DNA of 64,000 nt from positions 12,214,001-12,278,000 of the forward strand of contig NC_003076.8 of NCBI RefSeq assembly GCF_000001735.4, in the 5' to 3' direction. This document shows positions 11,103 through 22,429 of this stretch, one piece after another (the first letter of the stretch is position 1; every line of letters starts with the position of its first letter). The notes under the pieces were generated by a model, which worked only from the letters and a program-made list of their open reading frames with translations, was not told the DNA's origin and searched no databases. The translations under genes were made by a program, and so were the position numbers. The DNA is from Arabidopsis thaliana (taxonomy: Eukaryota > Streptophyta > Magnoliopsida > Brassicales > Brassicaceae).

Positions 11103-12733
11103 GCCAGCACCGCGGTCGAGTGAATAAGGCGTGATTCGCTTCTAAAGCGACGAGTGTAGCCTTCCTTCTTCTCTTATGCTCCCGAGACTCGAATGATGAA
11201 TGTCTAGCAGGGACATGTGAGACTCTCTGCTCACTAGGCTCAGGCCTGTGCTTACTTGGCTCAGGCTCATCAAATCTCCTCGTTGGCATCTCTAGAGGAG
11301 ACTATCCCTGTGGAATAGCTGTAGTGGAAGAGGAATAGCTCAGCTTATCTGTCAGAAACTTGATAGTCTTGAGGCACTTGGTGAGTAGCTTGTCCTGCTT
11401 CTTGCACCACTTCTACAGCTTGTTTTTATTCCTATGAGCTTCACTCAAGCTCTTGCTTTCCCTCGCTGGAGGTACATGTTCACTAAAATGATACATGCAA
11501 GTGTCAAACTCCACTTCTCTGTCTTCATCCATCCCATCCTCAGCAGCTTCTTCTATAAGATCATCCTCATCCAATGGCGGAGCGTTCCCAAGCTCGGGCC
11601 TAAAATCAATGTTATCTCCCTCTATTATGCGTGTAACCTCAGGGCTGGGGAGAAGGATGCTGGTTCTCTTATCCGTAGAGTGCTCAAACCTAAAACGGTA
11701 CATGTCGCCCACCATTGCAAACTCCAAGAATTCGCAGTGACGTAGATGCTCGATATCCATTGCCCATGGCTCGAGTCCATCAGATGTGATTGGGACTCCA
11801 CAAGCGATCAAAATCAGTATCACAACACCGCCTATGCAAGAGCGCCTCGTGCTCTCTTGTTGTTATTGCTGACAGCCCAGCTCTTCTATCCACACATGTG
11901 GATAAGAAGAAGTACAAAGAGAGGTGTGTCATTGATTTCACCTTGGAGAGACATTTTGTTCTTAGTTTGGTGGAGAGTGCCTTTGAGAGCAATAGCGATC
12001 ATCTCCATATCAGAATTGGTAACAGTTCCTGTGATCTCTCAGGAGTAGAGGACATTGCCTATAGAACGCTGGAAGTACCTGATGACAGGGCTGCATTTCA
12101 AATTGCTCTTTAACCTGGAAGAATTCAGCGGTACAAAGCTGCCAATGGTGATCCATAAGTCTTTCAACTCTTCTCTGTCATACTTGGGCTTAGTACGCGT
12201 TCCATTGAGGAAACCAAACAATCCTTCCAAGCGCTTGATTGATAACCTATACTCATGACCATACACAGAGAATATCAAGAATCCCAATCCTTCGCATTCC
12301 AACTCATCAGAGGTCATACCTTGGTAAAGCTCCACTTGTAATGTGGAGAGGAATTGAATTGTCTCTTCTTCATATGCTCATACGGATAAGCCATCAGAGT
12401 GTCCATATGACAACTCTGGTGCAGGTGTTGAACATCCTCCAACAATCCAAGTTGTGCAAGTGTGGTCGAGCATGGATACCTTGTGCTACAGAACGCATTC
12501 TGTTTGAAGAGCCTTATATATTCCTCAGCAGGCAACACATCAGGTTTGTGCAGAAGTTTGGTGGCTCTGCGAGTATGCTCGGGTATGTACTCGCCTTCTA
12601 GATCCTCATCTATAAGCTCATACCTCTTTGTCATTGCTCTTTTCCCTCGAGCTATCTCTTCTTTTCTTCTGAAGGTATCATATTCTCTCTGTTCTCTTTA
12701 TGGCCTTGAAGACGACGACTCTGTCTCATCCAT
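11103..12733 (-). pseudogene. Athila-A 3' ORF (ATHILA ORF-1 family), degenerate
   Basis: A minus-strand coding region starts at ATG 12733 (MDETESSSSRP, then a stop). It continues through LHKPDVLPAEEYIRLF and the block LECEGLGFLIFSVYGHEYRL, which I recognise as the ATHILA ORF-1 family, and then an acidic stretch (PPLDEDDLIEEAAEDGMDED). Frames change near 12330, 12040 and 11410, and several stops are present. It sits downstream of pol, where Athila elements carry an extra, sometimes env-like, ORF; no membrane segment is evident here. Its molecular role is not established. TAT-1 inserted near its end. Confidence 0.75.
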
Positions 12734-13890
12734 GTTATAGTCAGGGTCAACAGAAGAACTACCACTGTAATTACTTATGATTCTCCTGCAGAAGATTTGG
12801 AACTCAAAACTCAAATGTCAGTAGGTTAGTCTCAAAGATAACAATGAAACGAAAATTGTTATCAAAAGGCAATGAAATTGACCAATTTGGTCGAGTACAG
12901 TATAATACTCGAGTAAACTGAAGTGCTCCCGAGTTACTCTATCACGAATTGGATTGAGTAGAGTAGAAACCAGTGGTCGAGTAAAGTCTCTGAAGTTGAG
13001 TGGCTCTGTTGATTGCTAGCACCAAAGGTCGAGTGGTTGGCTGTAGGAGGTCGAGTGAAATTTTGAGGTCGAGTTCAGCCGGTGAGGTCCAGAGGTCGAG
13101 TACTTCTTTGGTGAGCCGGAATTGGTAAGGACGAAACCACAAGTCGACGGTCGAGTAGGTTAACATGGTTGAGTATAACTTCAATGAACCAGAACCAGCA
13201 GGGAGCGAAACGAGACGCGTGGTCGAGTTACGAAGAAAATGAGCTTGGTGACTGTGGCGAAGCGGTCGAGTACGGCGAGAAGGGGTTGTGTGATTTTCTT
13301 CTCCGCGGTCGTGTGGTAGGCTTGCTGGTGGTCAAGTAAACCTTGGAGACTAGAGTGAGATGGCAATTTGTGGTGAAGTGCGGTGGACAAGAAAAGTCGA
13401 GCGTGGTCGAGTGGTTGTATAATGAAGAGAGGTTAGTCAAGTGAAAAAGGAGTGGTGGAGATTGAGTTTGAGATTCTCTCTCCATCGTATCTTCAGGGAA
13501 AAAGCGTGTGGTCCACACTTTGTTGACTTGTTTTTGAACTTTGTTCCCTGTTGACTGGGAAAACTGCAGGAAACCTTCTTTAAACTTGATAAACTCCTTG
13601 CAAGTCTCTGTAGCTCCTGTTGGTCGAGTATAATGATGATTTAAAAAATTTGGGTTTTAGACATCATATATACTCTACTGGGATATACACACGATCCCCA
13701 GGCCTTCTGTAGAGTAAAAGTTTTGAATTTTTACTCTATCTCCACGTTGTTCCTTTGTTCATGAGAACCATAAACACAACGAAAACAAATAAAAAATAAC
13801 AAGATGTGAAAAATTTATTAACAGAGATAGTCATGGGTCTTCCTCCCAAATGAGCTTGTTTAAAGTCATTAGCTTGACTCCTTTACTCCT
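12734..13890 (-). repeat. Athila-A spacer with dense GGTCGAGT word array
   Basis: No gene is seen between pol and the 3' ORF. Between 12889 and 13630 the word GGTCGAGT occurs exactly at 12889, 12975, 13027, 13049, 13067, 13094, 13149, 13221, 13264, 13405 and 13622, with many one-base variants (for example GGTTGAGT, GGTCAAGT). The spacing is irregular, so this is not a simple tandem repeat. Confidence 0.8.
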
Positions 13891-15345
13891 TTAATCATCA
13901 AGAAGTTCCTGGAGATGAATCGACGTCACCTCTGGAAGGATTTGATCTGCTAAGTATTTCTTGAGCCTTTGACCATTTACTGTGAAATCTCCACTCTTAC
14001 CAGCTAGAGTGACTGCTCCATAAGGACGGACGTCAGTGATAAAAAAAGGGGCCAGACCATCTGGATTTAAGCTTTCCTAGAAAGAGTTTCAAACGAGAGT
14101 TGAATAGCAGCACCTGATCACCAACCTAAAAATCCTTAGTGATTATCTTCTTGTCATGGATTTAAGCTTTCCTAGAAAGAGTTTCAAACGAGATTTAAGC
14201 TTAGTTATCTCCTTGTAGATTTTAGAGCTCTCATAAGCTTCTAAACGGATCTCATCAAGGTCACTGAGTTGGATCAACCGTTTCTCCTCAGCGGTTTTTA
14301 TGTCAAAGTTCAGGAGTTTTACTGCCCACATAACTTTGTACTCGAGCTCGACAGGTAGGTGACATGATTTTCCATAGAGGAAATTAAAAGGACTTGTACC
14401 AATGGGTGTCTTGAAAGCTGTCCTGTAAGCCCACAGTGCGTCATCAAGCTTTGCAGACCAGTCTTTCCTTGTAATCTCAACAGTCTTTTCCAGAATTGTT
14501 TTTATCTCCCTGTTAGAGATCTCAACCTGCCCGCTTGTCTGTGGATGATAAGGGGTGGCGACTTTGTGCTTTACTCCATGCTTCTTCAGGAGGTTTTCAA
14601 AGACCTTGTTGATGAAATGCTTCCCACCGTCACTGATTACTACCCTGGGAACTCCAAATCTCGGGAAGATTATGATCTTGAACAGCTTCAGCACAACTTT
14701 TACATCGTTGGTAGGACTAGCAATAGCTTCGACCCACTTTGATACGTAATCTACGGCGACCAGTATATACTTGTTACCGTATGAAGATGGGAATGGACCC
14801 ATAAACTCAAATCCCCATACATCAAAGATCTCCACTTCCAAGATTGGGTTTTGAGGCATCTCATTTCTTATGCTGATGTTGCCCATTCTATGGCATGAAT
14901 CACATTTTGAAACAAACTCCTGAGAGTCCTTAAACATTGTTGGCCACCAAAAGCCCGCTTGTAGAATCTTTGACATTGTCTTAAACATCGCGAAGTAACC
15001 ACCATATGCGGAGTCATGGCAATGCAGCAGGATACCTCCTACTTCATCTTCTGAGACGCATCTCCTGTAGATCTTATCTTTACAGAGAGTGTAAAGATAA
15101 GGCTCATCCCAGTAGTAATGGTGTATGTCTCTGAAAAACTTCTTCCTTTCATAACTGGTCAGGTTAGGAGGCTCTACTCCGCATGCCAAGTAATTGACGT
15201 GATCAACATACCATGGAGATCCTCCTTCAACAGCATTCAGTTGGTGGAACTCTTTCCCACTGTACCTCCTTCCGAAGAATTCTACAACCATGAGCTGCTC
15301 TTCTGGCATTGAATCGTCTATCGGAATGGGTTCTTCAATTCTCAT
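13891..15345 (-). pseudogene. Athila-A integrase
   Basis: A long minus-strand frame (15345-14143) holds the zinc-binding region ([24 protein letters not shown]), then [17 protein letters not shown] and [10 protein letters not shown], and the typical Athila tail. The pol C-terminus (VRPYGAVTLAGKSGDFTVNG) follows after a 96-bp duplication and ends at 13891. The second Asp and the Glu of the DDE triad are present, but the first acidic site reads FEFMGP instead of the usual IDFMGP. The zinc-finger His usually seen in GGHF is Tyr. Integrase is therefore probably inactive even where the frame is open. GGATTTAAGCTTTCCTAG occurs at both 14063 and 14159. Confidence 0.88.
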
Positions 15346-15753
15346 CCTTCATAGATGGTTAGCTGCACCATTTTCAATGCCTTTCTTGTATACTATCTTC
15401 ATGTCAAACTCTTACAATAGAAGTATCCATCTCAATAGTCTTGGTTTAGTATCCTTCTTGGCATACAGATGCCTCAAAGCTGCATGGTCTGTATAGACAG
15501 TGACCTTTGATCCAACCAAATAGCTTCTGAACTTCTCAAATGCGAATACAACAGCTAGAAGCTCCTTCTTAGTTGTTGCATATCTTCCTTGAGCTTCATC
15601 CAACGTTCGGCTAGCGTAATATATGACATGAAGCTTCTTGTATATTTTCTGGCCTAAAACAGCTCCTACTACGTAATCTGATGCATCACACATAATCTCG
15701 AATGGATAGTCCCAATTAGGAGCTCGAACAACAGGAGCAGATACCAAAGCATT
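15346..15753 (-). pseudogene. Athila-A RNase H domain
   Basis: The minus-strand frame has [33 protein letters not shown] and [16 protein letters not shown], typical of the RNase H that follows gypsy RT. It degrades the RNA strand during reverse transcription. The frame ends in a stop near 15412, before the integrase frame opens. Its N-terminal edge is cut by the solo LTR at 15754. Joining KDA from 16639 to LVSAPVV here restores the RT-RNase H connection. Confidence 0.87.
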
Positions 15754-16634
15754 TGATATACCTCGATTTTCACTGCTTTTAACTATGATTTAGGTATAGG
15801 TTTGAGAGTCTATTTGTTATTTCTAGAGTCTTTTCTAGTCCTTTTCAGGTCTTTACATGTGTGGGATGCATTTGGAGATCATGAAGCATTCTGGAGCAAA
15901 ACAGACAACTTAAGCTACGGCAGTAATCCGGAGACGAAAATTGACGTAGGTGTCGATCGACACAATCCCTGGTGTCGAGAGACACCAATACCTGACGGCA
16001 ATTGAATTGCGCAACTTATTGATGTTTTGAAGATTTCCAAATTCGGCCCAGAACTTTCTCCTAGTTCTAAAGAAGTCCCTGCACGTTTTAGGTCATATAT
16101 ATATATATAGTTTTAAAGGTCATTGTTTAGACCTAACTCTTATTATCTCTTTTATTCTTGGGAGCAAAACCCTGTGGAGACTCCCTTTATAGAAGATTCT
16201 TCTAAACTCTTTTCTCTTCTTAATTTCATAATCGATTTCTTATTCAATCATGTTTTGTTCTTCTATGATCATGCTTGAGTAGTTCTCTTGTTGGGTTTAG
16301 GGATTCTCATTAGGGATTTGGATGAATTAGTAGATCAAAAACCCTGTTAGGATAATATATTTAGAATTCTTCATCTTTGATTATTCTTAATGCTAGTTCT
16401 ACTATTCTGATATCTCCTAGGAATTTCCCTAAACCCGACGTCTTAATCATCTAAATCTACAAACCAATTTTAATTGTTTTCTTGTCTTTTATTTTTATAA
16501 TATTTTCTGTTTAGCTTTATTCGAAACTATTAATCTATTGTGTGATCCGAGAACTTTGTGGAATTCGATCCCTAAGTGCTCTAACAACCTCTTTATTTGA
16601 GAGAGTAGTCATTAGGGTAATTTGACTCATATCA
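15754..16634 (+). mobile_element. Solo LTR (Athila family related to Athila-B), 881 bp
   Basis: The sequence starts TGATATACC and ends CTCATATCA, and is flanked by GCATT (15749-15753) and GCATC (16635-16639), a 5-bp TSD with one change. It interrupts Athila-A between RT and RNase H. It resembles the LTR at 27172-28362, including ACTATGATTTAGGTATAGG-like sequence near the start and the GGAATTCGATC and GAGAGAGTAGT blocks near the end. A pair of GTGTCGATCGACAC-type palindromes lies at 15950 and 15972. Strand is given by similarity to the 3' LTR of Athila-B. Confidence 0.87.
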
Positions 16635-17908
16635 GCATCCTTGATGGTGTGAAAGGATTTGAGGCAGTCCTCATCGAATTCAAACTCGGTCTCCTAGCAC
16701 AATAGTCTGGTTAACGGCCTGGCTATCTTGGAGAAGTCTTTAATAAATCTTCCGTAGAACCCAGCATGACCAATGAAACTTCTGATGTCCTTCACCGTTT
16801 TTGGTGGCTGCAACTGCATCATCACTTCAATTTTTCCTTTGTCAACCTCTATGCCCTTTTCTGATATCTTGTGACACAACACTATGCCTTCCTTCACCAT
16901 GAAATGACACTTTTCCCAATTGAGAACAAGGTTCGTCTCTTCGCACCTGGTCAATACCCTGCCAAGATTCAACAAACATGAGGAGAAAGAGGGGCCATAG
17001 ACCGAAAAATCGTCCATGAAGACCTCCACCATCTCCTCGATTAAATCTGAAAATATAGAGGTCATACACCTCTGAAATGTTGCAGGAGCATTGCATAAAC
17101 CAAATGGCATTCTCTTATAAGCAAAAGTTCCATGAGGACATGTGAAAGTGGTTTTCTCTTGATCATTAGGGTGAATTGGTATTTGAAAGTAACCACTATA
17201 TCCATCAAGAAAGCAATAGTATGGATGATTGGCTAGGCGTTTAAGCATTTGATCAATGAATGATAAAAGAAATTGATCTTTCCTACATGCAGCATTTATC
17301 TTCCTATAATCAATGCACATTATATGACCAGTTATAGTTCTAGTAGGGATCAGTTCATCCTTTTCATTTTTAACTACAATCATTCCACCTTTTTTAGGGA
17401 CGCAATGCACTGGAGAAACCCAAGTACTATCAGAGATAGGGTAGATGACACCAACATCAAGCAGTTTCAAAATTTCTTTTTTCACTACTTCTTTCAAGTT
17501 GAGATTTAACCTCCTCTGTGGTTCAATGCTAGAATAGAATTCGTTTTCAAGGTAGATCCTATGGTTGCATAAACTAGGTGAAATTCCATTAATGTCAGAT
17601 AATGAATAACCAATTGCTCTCCTATACTTTCTAAGTTCAGATAATAGCAGGTTCACTTCGTCATCATTTAACTCTGCATTAATGATCACAGGGTAAGTAG
17701 AGTTTGGACCAAGGAATGCGTACCTTATACCTTTAGGAAGTGGTTTGAGATCAACTTTCGGGTGCCTTGAGTTCAGACCAGTCATCTAAAGTTGGAATGA
17801 TCAGCTCTCCAGAGTCGCTAGTAGTCGAGGTCGAGTCATTGGTCGAGTATGTTCTCGAGTGTGCAGGTTGAACTTGTGTTGACCCTTCTTCGCTCATTAC
17901 CATTACCT
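16635..17908 (-). pseudogene. pol: Athila-A reverse transcriptase
   Basis: The minus-strand frame (17785-16694) has the connection KVDLKPLPKGIRYAFLGPN, then the RT blocks CIDYRKINAACRKD, FLDGYSGYFQIPIHP, RMPFGLCNAPATFQ and the catalytic FMDDFSVYG. It ends at a TAG in LLC-stop-ETEF (probably AAG to TAG) and continues to KDA at the solo LTR. A one-base frameshift near 17770 separates it from the upstream linker LIIPTLDDWSELKAP. Two GGTCGAGT words lie in the linker (17828-17850). The copia element is inserted at 17909. Confidence 0.9.
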
Positions 17909-18482
17909 TGAAGATATATGGACATCAGGGAGCTGATAGACATCAGGGAGCTGTAAGCATGAAGTTGCTGTAAGCAGGGAGCTGCTGTAAGCAAGGAGCT
18001 GCGAGACTCAAATGCTGATGATGTGACGAGCTGCGATTGGTTGCTGGAGTTTCCAGAACGTGATATACAAGTAATTCAAGATATAAGCAAATCAAGGAAA
18101 AAAGATTTGAAGATATCTTTGAATTAGAAAATAGGTTAATGACGTTTGTGTCATTACCTATATAATCGGAGTGTAAGCTTTAGGTTTAGGTAGCCGTCTG
18201 ATATATAATCGGAGTCTAAGCTTTAGGTTTAGGTAGCCGTCTGATCTCACGTCTTTGTGAATCTCAAGTTCTAACCTGTAGGCTATTAGGGTTCTTGGTG
18301 AGTGAACAAAGAGGGATACATAGCTGTTGTTGTGTTTGTGAGTTGGGTAGATTAGGAATTGGTCAGTGATAGGTTGTGTTAACCTATTTAAAACTGATTA
18401 AACAGATCTATAAGATTGTTTAAGTGATTTCTAATAAAGAAAAGAAAGTCTTTTCAACCTATCGATATCTCTATTATTCTCA
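17909..18482 (+). repeat. Copia 5' LTR
   Basis: The LTR is 574 bp. It contains an 18-bp duplication (ATAGACATCAGGGAGCTG) absent from the 3' LTR. It also has a 43-bp tandem repeat that carries TATATAATCGG twice (18159 and 18202), so the core promoter is duplicated. Confidence 0.93.
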
Positions 18483-18484
18483 TT

Positions 18485-18496
18485 TGGTATCAGAGC
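18485..18496 (+). promoter_or_regulatory. Copia primer binding site (initiator tRNA-Met)
   Basis: TGGTATCAGAGC, 2 bp after the 5' LTR, is the classic plant copia PBS complementary to the 3' end of initiator tRNA-Met. Confidence 0.93.
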
Positions 18497-18550
18497 GGGA
18501 AACCGACCTGAGTAAACACTCAATACAGGTTGAGATCCTGCGGATTAAGG

Positions 18551-20529
18551 ATGTCGAAGTCTGAACTCATGCGGCTTGTACCTCTCGGTCATAGAGGGTA
18601 TGGTTACTGGAAAACACGGATGATACAGCTAATCAGAGGACAAGGAGAAGATGCATGGACTGCTGTAGAAGATGGCTGGGAACCTCCTTTCAGCGTAACT
18701 GAAGCAGGTCTCAAGGTGTTGAAACCAAAGGCAAATTGGACGGAAGAGGAGAAGAACCTGTCTTAGTTTAATGCAAGAGCTATGAATGCTATCTACTGTT
18801 GTCTGGATGACAACGAGTACAACCTTGTCTCAGGGTGTGAATCAGCTAAGCAGATGTGGGACACTTTGCAGAAGCTGAATGAAGGAGATGTTAGTGTAAA
18901 ACGAACTAGATTGGATCAGCTAGCTACATATTTTGAGAACATCAGGATGGATCCTTCAGAAACAGTTATTGAATTCAGTGCTAAACAGAGTAAGATTGCT
19001 AATGAAGCTAAAACTCTGGGAAAAACCTACAAGGAAAAGAAGTTAGTGAAGAAACTTCTCAGGTGCCTACCACAGAAGTATGCTGCACACAAAGCTATCA
19101 TGAGAATACAGATACTCTCAAATATGAAGCACTGGTTGGAATTCTGAAGTCTGAAGAAATGGAAGCTGCTGAAGATCAACGAAATCAGAACAAAGGGATA
19201 ACGTTTAAGGCTGATAAAGAAAAAGTTCCTGATCCGCTGCAGGAAATCAGAGATGATCTATCCCTTATGGCTAGAAATTTTGGAAAAGCTCTTACGCGTG
19301 TTGAAAGAGGAAAAATCAAAGACAGTCGTGATGCAAGGGAACCCAGTTGTTGGAACAGAAGTGATGAAGAAAAATCAGGCAGCAGGCCTGTGAAGAACGA
19401 GACTTCTGGTAAAAGGCGTGATGTGAAATGTCATGAGTGTGATGGTATGGGTCACACAAAACCAGAATGTCCTGTCACCAAACGCAAGGATATGAAGTGC
19501 TATGAGTGTGATGGTATTGGTAACATCAAAGCTGAGTGTCCAAGCATTCAGAAAGGCAAAGAAAAATCCTTTCTGAGCTTCAGTGACTCTGAATCAGACA
19601 GTGAAGATGAGACAGGTGGTATGCTGAACTTTGTTGCTTTCAGTGCGAAGGGCGACAATGAATCAAGCAGTGAGGATTCTGAGTCAGACAGTGATGAGAC
19701 ACAAATTACAAGTGAAAGCTATCGCATCTTGTATGATAGCTGGTTACTATTTAGCAAGGACAAGCTGAGACTTACAAAGGAGAATCTGCAGCTGTCAGCA
19801 AAACTGGATCTCTTGGAGGAAGAAATTAAGGAAGAAGCTGTTGGTGAAAAGGTTCTATTGCCTGAGAAACAGATAATAGAAAGAAAGATGAATTGTCTTC
19901 ACGCGAGTCTTAGTCAAGAAAAGGAGAAATCTCTTTTGCTAGAAAGAGAACTGAGTGAGAATCACAAGAAGATCAGAATGCTGAACAATGGGGGTAAGAA
20001 GCTTGATGAAATTCTGTCTATGGGAATAGTTGGGTCAGATCACCGAGGATTAGGTTATCAGCCTTCTGTGTCCAAGACGCCTCTTGATAGACCTAAGACC
20101 ATGAACTTTGTAAAGAGTACAACATATCATGAAGAGGAAGAAAGTAAACTCAAGTCAGCTCTGTAGAACACAGTAAAGCAAGAGCAGAAACCGATCAAGC
20201 AAAAAATAACTCCCAAAGCTTCAGTATTGCATCAGAAGACTAGTTACAGAAAGGTGTGGACCAAATCTAGACGAGGTCGAAGGGTGTTTGACTGCTATCA
20301 TTGTGGAAAGACTGGACACACAAGGAGCTTCTGTTACAAGTTCAAAAACAAGGTCAAACAACTCTGGCAAGCTCGAAAATGCTTTATAGAGCCTTCAAAG
20401 TTTGGCAAAGTATGGGTTAAGAAACTGGATTTGTACAGCAAGTCACAGGAGCATGATGAAGAGAAATACAACAGAGCTATAGATGAATCCGAGGAAATCA
20501 ATCTGATCTACAATGCCTCATTCATGTAG
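18551..20529 (+). pseudogene. gag: Copia gag with CCHC zinc knuckles
   Basis: The frame starts at ATG 18551 (MSKSELMRLVPLGHRGYGYW). It runs through a capsid-like core (WDTLQKLNEGDVSVKRTRLDQL, DPSETVIEFSAKQSKI), a first zinc knuckle CHECDGMGHTKPEC, a second CYECDGIGNIKAEC in which the His is Asn, a Ser/Asp/Glu-rich acidic segment, and a third knuckle CYHCGKTGHTRSFC near 20300. A TAG at about 18764, a frameshift near 19110, a TAG at about 20164 and a TAG at about 20527 break it. Gag packages the RNA. The acidic DSESDSEDE run also codes densely for GA-rich DNA. Confidence 0.86.
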
Positions 20530-21464
20530 TTGGATGAATCAGCTGAAGATGAATCTGAGGAAATCAACTTGACCTGCAACGTTTCAATTATGCAACTGGA
20601 TGAATCAGATGAGGACGAACATGTAGTAGCAAAGGTGGCGTACACGTCTACAGATAGATCAGAATGCAATCCTTGGCGTTTAGATAGTGGATGCTCCAGA
20701 CACATGACAAGAGTAGTACGTGGTGTTCCTGCAACAAGGGGAAGCAGATCAAGGTCAACCATAAACGAGTGTCTGAAGTCGGATCAAAGAATCTCATTAA
20801 ACGCTTTGATATGCAAACCTGCAAGATGACATATACTCCAATAAGTAAAGCTTCAAAGTTATCAAAGGATGAAGGGGGTCAGGCTGTTGATCAGAAACTA
20901 TCGATGATTGGAAGTCTCTTATATCTTACAGCAAGTCGTCCAGATCTCTGTCACAGTGTGTGTCTGTGTGCTCGCTATCAAGCCAATCCTAAAGTGTCTC
21001 ATCTGAATGCTGCTAAACGTATCATCAAATACGTGAAAGGTACAATTGAATATGGTTTGTCTTATACTAACCATACTAATGAGAATCTTGCAGGTTATTG
21101 TGATGCAGATTGGTCAGGATGTATTGATGACAGACGCAACACATCAGGAGGATGTTTCTTTTTGGGGAATAATCTAATTGCATGGCACAACAAGAAGCAG
21201 AACTGTGTTTCCCTATCATCCACTCAAGCTGAGTACATTGCCATAAGCAGCTGTTGCACTTAGTTACTGTGGATGAAACAGATGCTTGCAGATTATGGTA
21301 TGAATTCTGAAATTCTGTTAATACATTGTGATAATACTGGGGCTATTGATATCACAAAAAATCTTGTGCATCACACTCGCACGAAGCACATAGAAATCAT
21401 ATATCATTTCATCAGAGAACTTGTAGAAGGGAAACTTGTTGAAATGCGTTTAACAGATGTCTGA
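20530..21464 (+). pseudogene. pol: Copia pol remnant: protease edge fused to RT end and RNase H
   Basis: A copia protease start (WRLDSGCSRHMT, near 20675-20710) is followed after about 80 bp by the end of RT (LIKRFDMQTCKMTYTPIS). The segments SLLYLTASRPDLCHSV, YCDADWSGCIDDRRNTSGG and SSTQAEYIAISSCC and the HTRTKHIEI end of copia RNase H follow. The whole integrase and the catalytic RT core are missing. A TAG at about 21261 splits the RNase H. The deletion lies between about 20710 and 20790. The element could move only with enzymes supplied by a relative. Confidence 0.9.
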
Positions 21465-21873
21465 TCGTAGCTGTGCTAGACAGAAAACATGTGTTTTTCA
21501 TAGGTTAAAGAAACAAAACTATGTTCTTGCCTTGTATTGCTTTGGTTTTTACATGACTGTGCACTCAAGCAAGGGGAGAATATGGGAGAACCTTGATGTC
21601 GTGGATCCAGTAGTTAAGGGGGAGCAAATGTGTAGTGTAGCTTTGGTCTTAATTTTATATGCACTACTGAAACTGCATCGGTCTCCTTTGATATCTGTCG
21701 TATGTTGTGTGCTTCTGAACCTTGATCGTTTTCTTGGTTTTATGCTAATGAATGTATTTCAGATTCTTGTGGATTTGGAATATATGTTGTATTGTGGTTG
21801 TTTCTTTGGAAAACTAACCTTGACAGGATCCACTGGAGCTTCAGTTGTCACATTTAAGCAAAAAGGGGGAGAA
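21465..21873 (+). promoter_or_regulatory. Copia 3' untranslated region and polypurine tract
   Basis: After the RNase H stop there is no supportable gene. Two purine runs occur: GTTAAGGGGGAGCAAA near 21614 and AAGCAAAAAGGGGGAGAA at 21856-21873. The latter abuts the 3' LTR and is the likely plus-strand primer. Confidence 0.75.
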
Positions 21874-22429
21874 TGAAGATATATGGACATCAGGGAGCTG
21901 TAAGCATGAAGTTGCTGTAAGCAGGGAGCTGCTGTAAGCAAGGAGCTGCGAGACTCGAATGCTGATGACGTGGCGAGCTGCAATTGGTTACTAGAGTTTC
22001 CAAAACGTGATATACAAGTAATTCAAGATATAAGCAAATTAAGGAAAGAAGATTTGAAGATATCTTTGAATTAGGAAATAGGTTAATGACGTGTGTGTCA
22101 TTACCTATATAATCGAAGTCTAAACTTTAGGTTTAGGTAGCCGTCTGATATATAATCGGAGTCTAAGCTTTAGGTTTAGGTAGCTGTCTGATCTCACGTC
22201 TTTGTGAATCTCAAGTTCTAAGCAGTAGGCTATTAGGGTTCTTGGTGAGTGAACAAAGAGGGATACATAGTTGTTGCTGTGTTTGTGAGTTGGGTAGATT
22301 AGGAATTGGTCAGTGATAGGTTGTGTTAACCTGTGTAAAACTGATGAAACAGATCTGTAAGATTGTTTAAGTGATTTCTAATAAAGAAAAGAAAGTCTTT
22401 TCAACCTATCGATATCTCTATTATTCTCA
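21874..22429 (+). repeat. Copia 3' LTR
   Basis: This 556-bp repeat is nearly identical to 17909-18482 apart from the 18-bp duplication and a few substitutions. The TATA-containing 43-bp repeat is also present (22106 and 22149), so the duplication predates insertion. Confidence 0.93.

Larger units (their letters stand above)
17909..22429 (+). mobile_element. Ty1/copia LTR element, internally deleted, nested in Athila-A
   Basis: LTRs lie at 17909-18482 and 21874-22429, both TGAAGATATATGG to ATTCTCA. They are flanked by a perfect 5-bp TSD, TACCT (17904-17908 and 22430-22434). The PBS matches initiator tRNA-Met, typical of copia. Inside are gag with zinc knuckles, a protease fragment, then directly the end of RT plus RNase H; integrase and most of RT are missing. 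It is therefore non-autonomous. The order protease, (integrase), RT, RNase H marks copia. Removing it joins Athila-A protease to the RT linker. Confidence 0.95.

Noticed and set aside
12889..13630. GGTCGAGT array as a CRISPR-like or satellite array
   Set aside because: Spacing is irregular and units are 8 bp without regular spacers; the host is a plant retrotransposon.
14063..14190. 96-bp duplication at the end of Athila-A integrase as a separate element
   Set aside because: It is a short local duplication within pol with no ends or TSD.
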